DNA from: Bacteroidia bacterium
Lineage (GTDB): Bacteria; Bacteroidota; Bacteroidia; SpSt-205
Direction: 5' to 3'
Length of the DNA: 64,000 nucleotides
Assembly: GCA_026003215.1 (NCBI GenBank)
Contig: BPGV01000001.1
Location: forward strand, 1,043,001-1,107,000
This document shows, piece by piece, positions 16,981 through 24,328 of the stretch; position 1 is the first letter of the stretch, and each line of letters opens with the position of its first letter. Under the pieces are notes generated by a model, which was given only the letters and a program-made list of their open reading frames with translations, had not been told where the DNA came from and did no database searches. A program made the translations under genes and the position numbers.

Positions 16981-18145
16981 ATGAAAGCCGTTAGAGTTTT
17001 CCTTGGCTTGCTTCTGGTTGTAGGCGCTACCTACGGGCAAAATGTGGGTATCGGCACCTCTGCCCCAGTAGGCAAACTCCATGTGGTAGGTTCAGCTGGG
17101 GTGGGACGCAGTGTAATCATAGATAACCGAGAAATAAAATTCAGAGGGGATGGGGTAGCTCACATCTCCATTTTTGGGCCTACCACAGGACGTGACCGCC
17201 TCTCTATCTCCCGAAGTAGCTCATCGGCCATACCCGGCACAGAAGACGCTGAGCTGGTATCTATTACAGCAGCAGGCAACGTGGGGATTGGACAACCTAC
17301 CCCGGCAGGACACCTTACTATCCGAAACGGATGGCAAAATTGGATACAGTTAGAAGATGCGATAAATGGACACCAATATTATTTTCACAATCCAGGGGGC
17401 GGAGATCGTTTAGAAGTGGGGGTATATGATGCAGGAGCCGGAACTACCCGATGGGGGGTGTGGGTAGTAACCCCTGCCGGTAATATTGGTATTGGGACTA
17501 CAGCCCCCACCCAACGACTTGATGTAAATGGCAATGTCCAGTTCTCTGGTGCCCTCATGCCTGGTGGCATTCCCGGCACGGCAGGTCAGGTGCTCGTAAG
17601 CCAAGGCGCTACTACCCCGCCAATTTGGCGATATGAAGTGCCCCCAGGAGGCATCATTATGTACTCTGGCCCATGGAACTTTGATGCTACGGGCTTAGGC
17701 ACAGGGCCTCTCACGGGGTGGGGCCTTGTGCAATGGTAATAACGGCACTCCTGACCTCTCAGACCGCTTTGTATTGGCTACCAACACCGCCGCTCAGGTA
17801 GGCACGACGGGCGGAGCCCACACCTACACACTCACCATAGCACAACTTCCCCCTCATACCCACACCATCAGTGCTGACGGCACTCACACTCATGATATAT
17901 ACGGCGTGTTTCATGGCCAGGATAATGAAGGTGATGACGACTGTCCAGCAGCAGGAGCAGCTGGGCGAGTTTTCAGCGGAGATGACAACATCTGGCCCAG
18001 TTGTACTAATCCTGCCCTTTATACTTTTCAAACGGGATCTGCGGGAAGCCACAATCATGGAGGAGCCACCGGCGCCACAGGAAGCGGAGCTCCAATCGAT
18101 AATAGACCGGCGTTTATTCGCTTAGCCTTTATTATGAAGCTCTAA
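16981..18145 (+). pseudogene. NVGIGT-repeat surface protein with tail-collar C-terminus, frameshifted
   Basis: Signal peptide MKAVRVFLGLLLVVGATYGQ, then repeats of the NVGIGT...P...L.V type (NVGIGTSAP, NVGIGQPTP, NIGIGTTAP), found in long secreted Bacteroidota proteins. The first frame stops at 17739. A phage tail-collar-like domain continues in the +1 frame (LCNGNNGTPDLSDRF ... HTHTISADGTHTH ... PAFIRLAFIMKL) to 18145. Removing one G of the GGGG run at 17720-17723 gives GWALCNGNNGTPDL, the normal collar motif, and a continuous protein of about 387 residues. So the gene was intact, is expressed by +1 frameshifting, or carries a sequence error. The collar domain suggests trimer-forming or adhesive surface structures. 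Confidence 0.8.
16997..17058 (+). repeat. 62-bp direct repeat, copy 1
   Basis: Encodes the signal peptide and first NVGIGT motif of gene 1. It is identical to 18323-18384 at every base, synonymous positions included. Confidence 0.9.
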
Positions 18146-18291
18146 TCGGTTGCCTCCGCTTGCTCCCCCTCCCGACAAACCTTCACCCCGGTCAAAGGGG
18201 AATCCTCTTCCCTCTCAGGGAGGTATCTTTCTTTATCCCATAGACCATGAGCAGCAGGAAAAGCATAGTCTTTGGGGATTAAGAGTTTTTT

Positions 18292-18299
18292 TATCTTAG
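18292..18299 (+). promoter_or_regulatory. -7 box TATCTTAG for NVGIGT gene 2
   Basis: Follows a seven-T run, with TTTG 17 bases upstream, and ends seven bases before the ATG at 18307. Same layout as the promoter of gene 1. Confidence 0.5.
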
Positions 18300-18306
18300 C
18301 GGCGGT

Positions 18307-19434
18307 ATGAAAACCAGTAGGATTTTCCTTGGCTTGCTTCTGGTTGTAGGCGCTACCTACGGGCAAAATGTGGGTATCGGCACCGCTAACCCTCAAATGC
18401 GGCTTCATGTTATGGGCGGGATACGCTCCGAAGGCATAGCACCAGATGATGCTACCCCTAACATAGACGCTCGGATAGAACTCGTCAACCGAGGAGCAGG
18501 CGGCACCCAATATATCTGGCGCATTTACACCGCAGCCGTAGGCGGAGGGTTTGGTGTAAATCCTAATGCGTGGGAAGTATGGGAATACCCTCCCTCGGGC
18601 ACCCCCGGCTGTTGCCTCCCCCGCTTCCGCATCTACCCTGCTGGCGGAACCGCCTCCCCCCCCGGTGAAGTGGTCATCAACCAAGCCGGCTTCGTAGGGA
18701 TTGGAACAGCCGCCCCGGATGTGCGCCTCGTCGTCAATGGGCCGATTCGGATAGCAGGCCTTCAAAACTCCTTCCGACTTTTCTTTTCCGATAATAGCAG
18801 TGACCAAACTAAATATATCGCCACAGAAAACTTCTGGCTCACCTTAGGCGCTCATAGTAACGAGGGCTTTCGTTTCAAAGACCAAAATGGAACTACGCAG
18901 GCACAAATAGGCTTAGGCACTAATGTAAGCTATATCCTTTCAAATGTCGGGATTGGCACTGCTACCCCTGCTCAGCGTCTGCATGTCGCTGGTACAATAC
19001 GCGCCGATAACCTCTCAGGAACGCATCCCGGCAGCCAGACCTACTCGGCACTCGGCACAAACACCACAGGCGACATTATCCGCGTCAATCCCACCCACGG
19101 GTATTTATTTACCGTAGTACAACCGTGCGACTTCACCCAAGAAGGCACCATAAGAGCCCAAATCACATCAGGCACCCTCACCATAGATTGCTACAATGAG
19201 GGAGGGGCCTACGTGAAAAATTGTTACACCCTAAATGGCGTAGCTAATGCTCGTATAGCCCTCCTTATCGTAAATGATGACACAGGAAACTGTGGCGGCA
19301 CTGCTCGCATAAGTGGCGTACGAAGTCTCACCGTCACCAACGGCGGAGGCCTCGCATCAGCGAATACCGACTTGGGATGCAACGGCAGTGATGGAAACAA
19401 TTGGGTGCTTTTTATTCACTATAATCCACTCTGA
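18307..19434 (+). CDS. NVGIGT-repeat surface protein 2
   Basis: 375 residues: signal peptide nearly identical to gene 1, then spaced repeats NVGIGTANP, FVGIGTAAP and NVGIGTATP, each followed by a short beta-rich segment (R.HV.G). The C-terminal 130 residues contain several Cys (CDF, DCYNEGGAYVKNC, DDTGNC, DLGC) and probably form a disulfide-bonded secreted domain unlike the collar domain of gene 1. Function unknown; likely exported to the cell surface. It ends just upstream of a very GC-rich hairpin facing the convergent fabH. Confidence 0.82.
   Translation: MKTSRIFLGLLLVVGATYGQNVGIGTANPQMRLHVMGGIRSEGIAPDDATPNIDARIELVNRGAGGTQYIWRIYTAAVGGGFGVNPNAWEVWEYPPSGTPGCCLPRFRIYPAGGTASPPGEVVINQAGFVGIGTAAPDVRLVVNGPIRIAGLQNSFRLFFSDNSSDQTKYIATENFWLTLGAHSNEGFRFKDQNGTTQAQIGLGTNVSYILSNVGIGTATPAQRLHVAGTIRADNLSGTHPGSQTYSALGTNTTGDIIRVNPTHGYLFTVVQPCDFTQEGTIRAQITSGTLTIDCYNEGGAYVKNCYTLNGVANARIALLIVNDDTGNCGGTARISGVRSLTVTNGGGLASANTDLGCNGSDGNNWVLFIHYNPL
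18323..18384 (+). repeat. 62-bp direct repeat, copy 2
   Basis: Identical to 16997-17058; covers the signal peptide and first NVGIGT motif of gene 2. Confidence 0.9.
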
Positions 19435-19449
19435 CAGAGGAAGATGCTG

Positions 19450-19482
19450 GGGGGCGGCGGCGCCTGCGGCGCCGCCGCCCCC
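19450..19482. terminator. Perfect 15-bp GC hairpin between convergent genes
   Basis: Arms GGGGGCGGCGGCGCC (19450-19464) and its exact complement (19468-19482), with loop TGC. It lies between the stop of NVGIGT gene 2 and the stop of fabH, which begins at 19483. There is no T-run, so it is not a classical intrinsic terminator. It could still block or protect transcripts from both sides. Confidence 0.6.
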
Positions 19483-20469
19483 TCACCACACCAGCGCCGC
19501 ACTCCCCCACGTAAAACCTGACCCAAACGCCGCCACAATCACCTTATCCCCCTTCTTCAGGCGACCCTCCGCCCACGCCTCCGCCAGACAAATAGGAATG
19601 CTTGCCGCCGTGGTATTGCCATACTTGTGGATGTTATTATAAAACTTCTCCATCGGAAGGCTAAAAAACTCCGCTACCGCCTGCACTATACGAATATTGG
19701 CTTGATGAAGCACATATAAATCTACCTCTTCAGGCTGCCAGCCTTGGGTAGCAAGGGCCACCTGTACCGCTTCGCCCATGCGCTGGACCGCATGCCGGAA
19801 GACTTCCTTGCCATTCATATAGGGGCGCATCCCATAGCTCCCCGGCAGCTCATGCCGCCGCGTAGCCGAGGACGGCTCCGCCACACAAAGCTCCATTGCA
19901 TAAGCCCCCTGACTGTACAAATGGGTAGAAAGGATCCCCCGACCAGGCTCCTCTGTGGCCTCAATAACAGCAGCACCGGCCCCATCCCCAAAGAGCACCC
20001 CTACAGTTCGCCCTTCTGGATGGTAATCTATCCAGGTGGATTGTATCTCAGCTCCCACCAGCAAAATGGTCTTATACATGCCCGTGCGGATGTACTGGTC
20101 AGCAATACTCAGCCCATACACAAAGCCCGAGCACTGCTGCCGAATATCCAGCGCGGGCGTCGTTTCTAAGCCCAGTTTATGCTGGAGGAGCACCCCCGAG
20201 CCGGGAAAGTACATATCCGGACTCAGCGTAGCGAAGATAATAAGGTCTATATCCTGGGGGCTTTTCCCTGCACGGGCCAAAGCCTCTCTCGCCGCATAGT
20301 AGCCTAACTCGGCGGTGCTGGCCGGCTCCTCTACCCAGCGCCGCTCCCGGATACCCGAACGCGTATAAATCCACTCATCGCTGGTATCAAACCACTGCCG
20401 CAGGTCGTCATTTTTAACCACCTTGGGGGGTACATACCTGCCTAACCCCGTAATACAAGCCCTGGGCAT
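19483..20469 (-). CDS. fabH: 3-oxoacyl-ACP synthase III
   Basis: 328 residues from the ATG at 20469, which is three bases from a -7 box; the frame opens further upstream, but those residues are not FabH-like. The catalytic triad is visible: Cys in IRQQCSGFVYG, His in VLHQANIRI and Asn in YGNTTAASIP. The C-terminus has the GSGFTWGSAAL loop. It condenses acetyl-CoA (or a branched primer) with malonyl-ACP to start fatty acid synthesis in the cytosol. It is transcribed divergently from rpiB. Confidence 0.95.
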   Translation of the reverse strand: MPRACITGLGRYVPPKVVKNDDLRQWFDTSDEWIYTRSGIRERRWVEEPASTAELGYYAAREALARAGKSPQDIDLIIFATLSPDMYFPGSGVLLQHKLGLETTPALDIRQQCSGFVYGLSIADQYIRTGMYKTILLVGAEIQSTWIDYHPEGRTVGVLFGDGAGAAVIEATEEPGRGILSTHLYSQGAYAMELCVAEPSSATRRHELPGSYGMRPYMNGKEVFRHAVQRMGEAVQVALATQGWQPEEVDLYVLHQANIRIVQAVAEFFSLPMEKFYNNIHKYGNTTAASIPICLAEAWAEGRLKKGDKVIVAAFGSGFTWGSAALVW

Positions 20470-20472
20470 GCC

Positions 20473-20480
20473 CAAAAGTA
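20473..20480 (-). promoter_or_regulatory. -7 box TACTTTTG for fabH
   Basis: Box on the minus strand ending three bases before the ATG at 20469. It supports the shorter fabH start. Confidence 0.55.
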
Positions 20481-20508
20481 CAAATGCTTCCATACGCCGA
20501 AAAAATGC

Positions 20509-20516
20509 CACCTTTG
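20509..20516 (+). promoter_or_regulatory. -7 box (CACCTTTG) for rpiB
   Basis: One mismatch to consensus (C for the first T). It ends three bases before the ATG at 20520 and supports the shorter rpiB start. Confidence 0.45.
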
Positions 20517-20519
20517 GCT

Positions 20520-20945
20520 ATGCGGATCTGGATGGCCGGCGACCATGCTGGGTATCCCCTTAAGGCACACTTGCACACATGGCTGGAAAGCCAAGGCCAT
20601 ACCGTAGAAGATATAGGCCCTTTCTCGGAAGAATCTACGGATTATCCCCTATGGGTACATAAGTTTGCTCAGGTTTTTCCGGCCGAGGAGCGCGGGATCT
20701 TGATATGCGGCTCGGGGAATGGCGTATGTATCACCGCAAACCGCTATCCCCACATTCGGGCAGCCTTGGCGTGGAATCGCGAGATTGCCCGTCTGGCCCG
20801 CGCCCATAACGATGCGAATGTGCTCTGCTTGCCAGGCCGCTTCATCATGCCAGAAGAAGCCCAAGCCGCCGTAGAAGCCTTCCTCACCACCCCTTTTGAA
20901 GGCGGCCGACACGCCCGACGCATCGCCCAAATCAACCCTTCTTGA
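20520..20945 (+). CDS. rpiB: Ribose-5-phosphate isomerase B
   Basis: 141 residues from the ATG at 20520, placed by its -7 box; the family alignment begins right there (RIWMAGDHAGYPLK). The active-site loop CGSGNGVCITANR carries the catalytic Cys, and NDANVLCLPGR is typical of RpiB. It interconverts ribose 5-phosphate and ribulose 5-phosphate in the pentose phosphate pathway. The M28 peptidase gene starts five bases after the stop, so the two form an operon. Confidence 0.94.
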   Translation: MRIWMAGDHAGYPLKAHLHTWLESQGHTVEDIGPFSEESTDYPLWVHKFAQVFPAEERGILICGSGNGVCITANRYPHIRAALAWNREIARLARAHNDANVLCLPGRFIMPEEAQAAVEAFLTTPFEGGRHARRIAQINPS

Positions 20946-20949
20946 ACGT

Positions 20950-22002
20950 ATGACCAAGTACCTTTGCCTCATAAGCGTCCTGCTGGCCCAGAAAAGCCAC
21001 ACGCTGCTGCTGGACCGCTTGTATGCCGAGCCCTTGGTATTAGATACGGCTACTTTTCGGTGGGTACAAGCCCAAGTCTCCGAAAAAGAACTCTTAGCCC
21101 ATGTAGGCTTTTTAGCGAGTGACCCGCTCCAAGGACGCGAGGCCGGCTCCCCGTACGAAAAAATAGCCGCCATGTACCTTATCCACCAACATAAGCGGTT
21201 TGGACATCCCCCGCTCTTACCCAACGGCTACATTCACACTTTTCCTTTGCGGCGCAGTCGGCCTACGCCCCCTCCTCCCGCTACCCCTTCAAAGAAGAAA
21301 AAAGCCGCCCCCCCTTCCCCAGAAGTGGTATTTGATACCGTGGAGACCTGGAATATCCTGGCTGTGCGGCGGGGCACCCTCCATCCTACCCAGTATGTGG
21401 TACTCAGTGCGCACTACGACCATATCGGTACCACCAGTCGCGGGGAACCCTTCAATGGCGCCGACGATAACGGCTCAGGCACCGCTGTCCTCTTAGAAGC
21501 GGCTCGGCTGCTGAGCCTACTCCCCCCACCCAAGCGCTCTATCGTGTTTTTCCACACCGCCGCCGAAGAAAAAGGCCTCTTGGGGGCTTTCCGGTTTGTG
21601 CGGGACTCGCTACTGCCGCTGGACTCCATTGTAGCCGTAGTCAATACCGACATGCTGGGCCGCACCGATACTTTGCATCAAAAAGGGGAAAGATACCTCT
21701 ATGCTATTGGTTCCGACCGAGCTACCCCGCACCTGCGCACTATACAAGAACGCGTAAATGCCCTCTGCTGCGAATGGCAGCTGGATTATCGGTACGATGA
21801 TCCTAAAGATCCCCTGCGCCTTTTCACCCGAAGCGACCACTACGCGTTTGCGCGTTATGGCGTACCGGCCGTTTTTTATTTCGGTGGCCTGCATGAAGAT
21901 TATCATGGAACAGGCGATGACGTAGAAAAGTTAGAGCCCGAACGCCTGCAGCGCGCCGCTGTTTTTCTGGCCCTCATGGCCTGGACTTTGGCCAACTTAT
22001 AA
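20950..22002 (+). CDS. Secreted M28-family metallopeptidase
   Basis: 350 residues from ATG 20950 with a short signal peptide (KYLCLISVLLAQ). All M28 zinc ligands are present: His in HYDHIG, Asp in GADDNGSG, the Glu pair in TAAEEKGLLG, Asp in NTDMLGR and His in HEDYHGTGDD. A Pro- and Lys-rich linker (about residues 100-120) interrupts the fold before the catalytic core. Likely a periplasmic or secreted aminopeptidase. An inverted repeat covers its stop. Confidence 0.9.
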   Translation: MTKYLCLISVLLAQKSHTLLLDRLYAEPLVLDTATFRWVQAQVSEKELLAHVGFLASDPLQGREAGSPYEKIAAMYLIHQHKRFGHPPLLPNGYIHTFPLRRSRPTPPPPATPSKKKKAAPPSPEVVFDTVETWNILAVRRGTLHPTQYVVLSAHYDHIGTTSRGEPFNGADDNGSGTAVLLEAARLLSLLPPPKRSIVFFHTAAEEKGLLGAFRFVRDSLLPLDSIVAVVNTDMLGRTDTLHQKGERYLYAIGSDRATPHLRTIQERVNALCCEWQLDYRYDDPKDPLRLFTRSDHYAFARYGVPAVFYFGGLHEDYHGTGDDVEKLEPERLQRAAVFLALMAWTLANL

Positions 22003-22034
22003 GCCTGTCAAGCTGTCGCACGGGCCTATAAGTT
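21994..22034 (+). terminator. Inverted repeat at the M28 gene end
   Basis: 12-base arms (AACTTATAAGCC and GGCCTATAAGTT, one mismatch) flank an 17-base loop across the stop codon. The second arm ends just before the htpX -7 box. There is no T-run, so the terminator role is tentative. Confidence 0.35.
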
Positions 22035-22037
22035 GCT

Positions 22038-22045
22038 TACCTTTG
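22038..22045 (+). promoter_or_regulatory. -7 box TACCTTTG for htpX
   Basis: Exact consensus box ending four bases before the ATG at 22050. Confidence 0.6.
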
Positions 22046-22049
22046 TCAT

Positions 22050-22940
22050 ATGACCTGGAATAGCGTCAAGACTTTCCTGCTTTTAGCCAGTCTGACCGTT
22101 ATACTGGTTTTCATCGGGCGGCTGGCTGGCGGTCCGGCGGGGATGACCATAGCGCTTATCGTAGCTGCGGGTATGAACCTTGTGGCGTATTTCTTCGGGC
22201 ACAAGTTGATTTTATGGCAGTACCGCGCGCAGCCGCTTCCTGAAAGGGAGTACAAATGGCTGTACGACATGACGCGCCGTCTGACCCAACGGGCGGGCCT
22301 CCCCATGCCTAAACTCTACCTCATCCCCGAGCTTCAACCGAATGCCTTCGCCACCGGTCCCTCCCCTTCTAAAGGGATTGTAGCCTTCACCGCCGGCCTC
22401 CTGCAGAGTATGACGCCCGAAGAAGTAGAAGGCGTTCTCGCCCACGAGCTGGCTCACATCAAAAACCGAGATATGCTCACCATGACCATTGCAGCCACTA
22501 TCGTAGGGGCTATCACCTGGCTCGTAGATATGCTGCGGTGGTCGGTATTTTTCCGCAGTAGCCGCGATCGCGAAGAAGATAACGGTTTAGGGCTGGTACT
22601 GGTGATTGTAATAGGGATAGTAGCGGCACTGGCGGCTACCCTCATTCAGCTCGCTATCTCCCGCGCCCGCGAATACGAAGCCGACCGTACCGCCGCCCTA
22701 CTAACGGGAAGCCCCGACGGCCTCATTAGCGCCTTAGCCAAACTCCACCAGCTCACCCACGCCCTCCCCATGGAACACGCCAATACCGCCACCGCTCACC
22801 TCTTTATTGCGAACCCCTTCGCAGGGGTAGGAGACTTTCTGGCCAATCTGTTTAGCACCCATCCCCCTATCCCTAAGCGCATAGAAAAGCTCCAACAGCT
22901 CAAGAAAGCCCAAAGCGCCCAGTCCTACCGCTTGGCTTAA
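22050..22940 (+). CDS. htpX: HtpX-type M48 membrane metalloprotease
   Basis: 296 residues with two N-terminal membrane segments, the zinc motif HELAH (about 137) in GVLAHELAHIKNRD, two more membrane segments, and the third ligand Glu in AREYEADR. C-terminal FSTHPPIPKRIEKL is standard for HtpX. It is an inner-membrane protease for damaged membrane proteins and works alongside proteases such as Lon. The start is fixed by the -7 box. The convergent SRP RNA follows directly. Confidence 0.95.
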   Translation: MTWNSVKTFLLLASLTVILVFIGRLAGGPAGMTIALIVAAGMNLVAYFFGHKLILWQYRAQPLPEREYKWLYDMTRRLTQRAGLPMPKLYLIPELQPNAFATGPSPSKGIVAFTAGLLQSMTPEEVEGVLAHELAHIKNRDMLTMTIAATIVGAITWLVDMLRWSVFFRSSRDREEDNGLGLVLVIVIGIVAALAATLIQLAISRAREYEADRTAALLTGSPDGLISALAKLHQLTHALPMEHANTATAHLFIANPFAGVGDFLANLFSTHPPIPKRIEKLQQLKKAQSAQSYRLA

Positions 22941-22949
22941 ATGAAAAAT

Positions 22950-23035
22950 GCGGAGAGGCATCGCCCGCCTCGCTTCCGACCCTTGCTTCCTTTCGGACCT
23001 GGGGGAGTTGGGAAGGAGTGCGTCGTGCCTTCCGC
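22950..23035 (-). ncRNA. ffs: Signal recognition particle RNA (small type)
   Basis: The minus strand carries the conserved SRP core AACTCCCCCAGGTCCGAAAG followed by GAAGCAAGGGT, with a GNRA (GAAA) tip and the asymmetric loop sequence recognised by Ffh. The ends pair: GCGGA with TCCGC and AGGCA with TGCCT, bulging one C. A T-run (22945-22949 region) follows the 3' end, and a perfect -7 box lies five bases upstream of the 5' end. The length of about 86 nt fits the short bacterial form. With Ffh it targets membrane proteins co-translationally. Confidence 0.88.
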
Positions 23036-23039
23036 ACGG

Positions 23040-23047
23040 CAAAGGTA
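23040..23047 (-). promoter_or_regulatory. -7 box TACCTTTG for the SRP RNA
   Basis: Exact consensus box on the minus strand. As the RNA 5' end is predicted independently by base pairing at about 23035, this calibrates the box-to-start distance at about five bases. Confidence 0.65.
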
Positions 23048-23056
23048 CAGTTTTTT

Positions 23057-23974
23057 GTGAGTCGGCGCCGTTACAAGTTCCTGCCCCATAAGCTCCAGTT
23101 TCGGGAAATCTCTTCGTGGCGGCTCTCTCAGATCGGGCGAGGCGTACTTTTAGGCGCTTTTATCGTTATGACAGCGTTGAGCATAGCGTATTTTCTATTG
23201 CATTGGTGGCCTACACCGGCCCTGCAAAAGGCCCAACAAGAAAATACGGCCCTTCACCAACGCCTCGAGATACTCAGCAAGCAACGCGATACCTTGTATC
23301 AGTTGATATACAGTCTGGCTACGACGGAAAGTCACATGTATCAAAGTCTTGTTCCGCAAACCGATTCCTCCTTAGGCGAGGCTGCCACACCGCCTTTGCC
23401 GGCTGTAGCCCTATCCGAAGACACCCTGGAAAACTATCTGCAGCGGATGGAAAAAGTTTTGGATAAGCTTATCAAAAGCGAACCCCTGCTCTACAGCGCT
23501 GAGTTACGCTCATCTCAGCTGCCCAGAGCCCTCCCCTGCGCCTCTGTAACCCTCGGCGCTGGATATGGCCCCGTGATACATCCTATCTTAGGCAGCCCTT
23601 ATCCGCACCAAGGTGTGGATTTTCTCGTACCTGAGGGCGAAGCCGTCCTGGCGACCGCAGATGGCCTCATCACCCGCATAGAACCCCTTGCCGGTAGCGA
23701 TGCCAGCACCATCTACATCCAGCACACCTCATCCCTCTCGACAGCCTATTTCCCTGTACGCCCTAAGGTGCAAGTAGGCCAGTGGGTAAGTACGGGCACC
23801 CCTATTGGCACCGTAGGGCGCATACTCTTTTCGCGCGTGCCCTTTTTGCACTATGAGGTATGGCACCGAGGCGAGCGGGTTGACCCGCTCCTTTATCTAT
23901 GGGGTCATTTCTCCTTAGAAGAACGCCAGCAATGGCAAGCTGCTTTCGCCCGCCAGCTCCATGCCCTCCACTAA
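23057..23974 (+). CDS. M23-family (LytM-like) membrane-anchored protein
   Basis: About 305 residues from GTG 23057; the frame runs back to 23018, but that part overlaps the SRP RNA and its promoter. A basic start leads to one membrane span (about 30-55), then a coiled-coil (ALQKAQQENTALHQRLEIL) and a C-terminal LytM domain. The HxxxD zinc motif is intact (PHQGVDF) and a second His is kept in LHYEV. The first His of the usual HLH is Phe, and the central TxYxH motif reads TAYFP. So it may be an inactive or weak endopeptidase that activates other cell-wall hydrolases, as EnvC/NlpD do. The start is uncertain. Confidence 0.85.
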   Translation: MSRRRYKFLPHKLQFREISSWRLSQIGRGVLLGAFIVMTALSIAYFLLHWWPTPALQKAQQENTALHQRLEILSKQRDTLYQLIYSLATTESHMYQSLVPQTDSSLGEAATPPLPAVALSEDTLENYLQRMEKVLDKLIKSEPLLYSAELRSSQLPRALPCASVTLGAGYGPVIHPILGSPYPHQGVDFLVPEGEAVLATADGLITRIEPLAGSDASTIYIQHTSSLSTAYFPVRPKVQVGQWVSTGTPIGTVGRILFSRVPFLHYEVWHRGERVDPLLYLWGHFSLEERQQWQAAFARQLHALH

Positions 23975-24293
23975 ACGCTACTATACCTTGCAAGAAATAG
24001 CCGCGCTCTTACATGTGCCTATTCATCAGGCACGCCGATGGGTAAAACTTTTCCTTACCTTGCCCCCGCACAAGACCGTTCGGATTCCCGCGGAAGCCCT
24101 ACCCCTTTTGCGCCGAGCCCGTGAAGGCGCCTACATATACCGCCTAAGAGGTGATGCACTCCTCGCCTTCGTTGAAGGGCATACGGCCCCTCCCTCCGCT
24201 CATCCGCCCTACCCCGATTACCCCGTACTCCTGCGCGAAATCCTCCAAGAAATAGAAGCCTGTCTCGCGGAAATGGAGCCCCCCCCTGCGTAA
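23961..24293 (+). CDS. MerR-like DNA-binding protein
   Basis: 110 residues. The N-terminal 45 residues form a MerR-type winged helix (YYTLQEIAALLHVPIHQARR), but the usual long coiled effector region is short and Pro-rich, ending in an acidic helix. It overlaps the end of the M23 gene by 14 bases, so the two are coupled. Probably a transcription factor, but its target and ligand cannot be inferred. The zinc- or drug-binding C-terminal domain of classic MerR proteins is missing. Confidence 0.72.
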   Translation: MPSTKRYYTLQEIAALLHVPIHQARRWVKLFLTLPPHKTVRIPAEALPLLRRAREGAYIYRLRGDALLAFVEGHTAPPSAHPPYPDYPVLLREILQEIEACLAEMEPPPA

Positions 24294-24316
24294 TCGCTTT
24301 TCGCTGAGAGTTATCG

Positions 24317-24324
24317 TACTTTTG
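24317..24324 (+). promoter_or_regulatory. -7 box TACTTTTG for the carboxynorspermidine dehydrogenase gene
   Basis: Box ending four bases before the ATG at 24329. A TTTTC stretch lies in the -33 region. Confidence 0.55.
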
Positions 24325-24328
24325 CCGC

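Noticed and set aside
16981-18145. Prophage tail fibre
   Set aside because: A tail-collar domain is present, but the signal peptide, NVGIGT repeats and lack of any other phage gene point to a host surface protein.
18146-18306. Possible riboswitch or small RNA in the gap between the NVGIGT genes
   Set aside because: Only weak inverted repeats (CCCCGG...GGGG; TCCCTCTCAGGGA) and no conserved riboswitch core; I see nothing beyond the promoter of gene 2.
18142-18807. 221-residue minus-strand frame over the NVGIGT gap and gene 2 start
   Set aside because: Crosses the promoter and signal-peptide repeat of gene 2; no homology pattern.
23018-23056. Upstream ATG extension of the M23 gene
   Set aside because: Overlaps the SRP RNA 5' end and its -7 box; residues before GTG 23057 look non-native.
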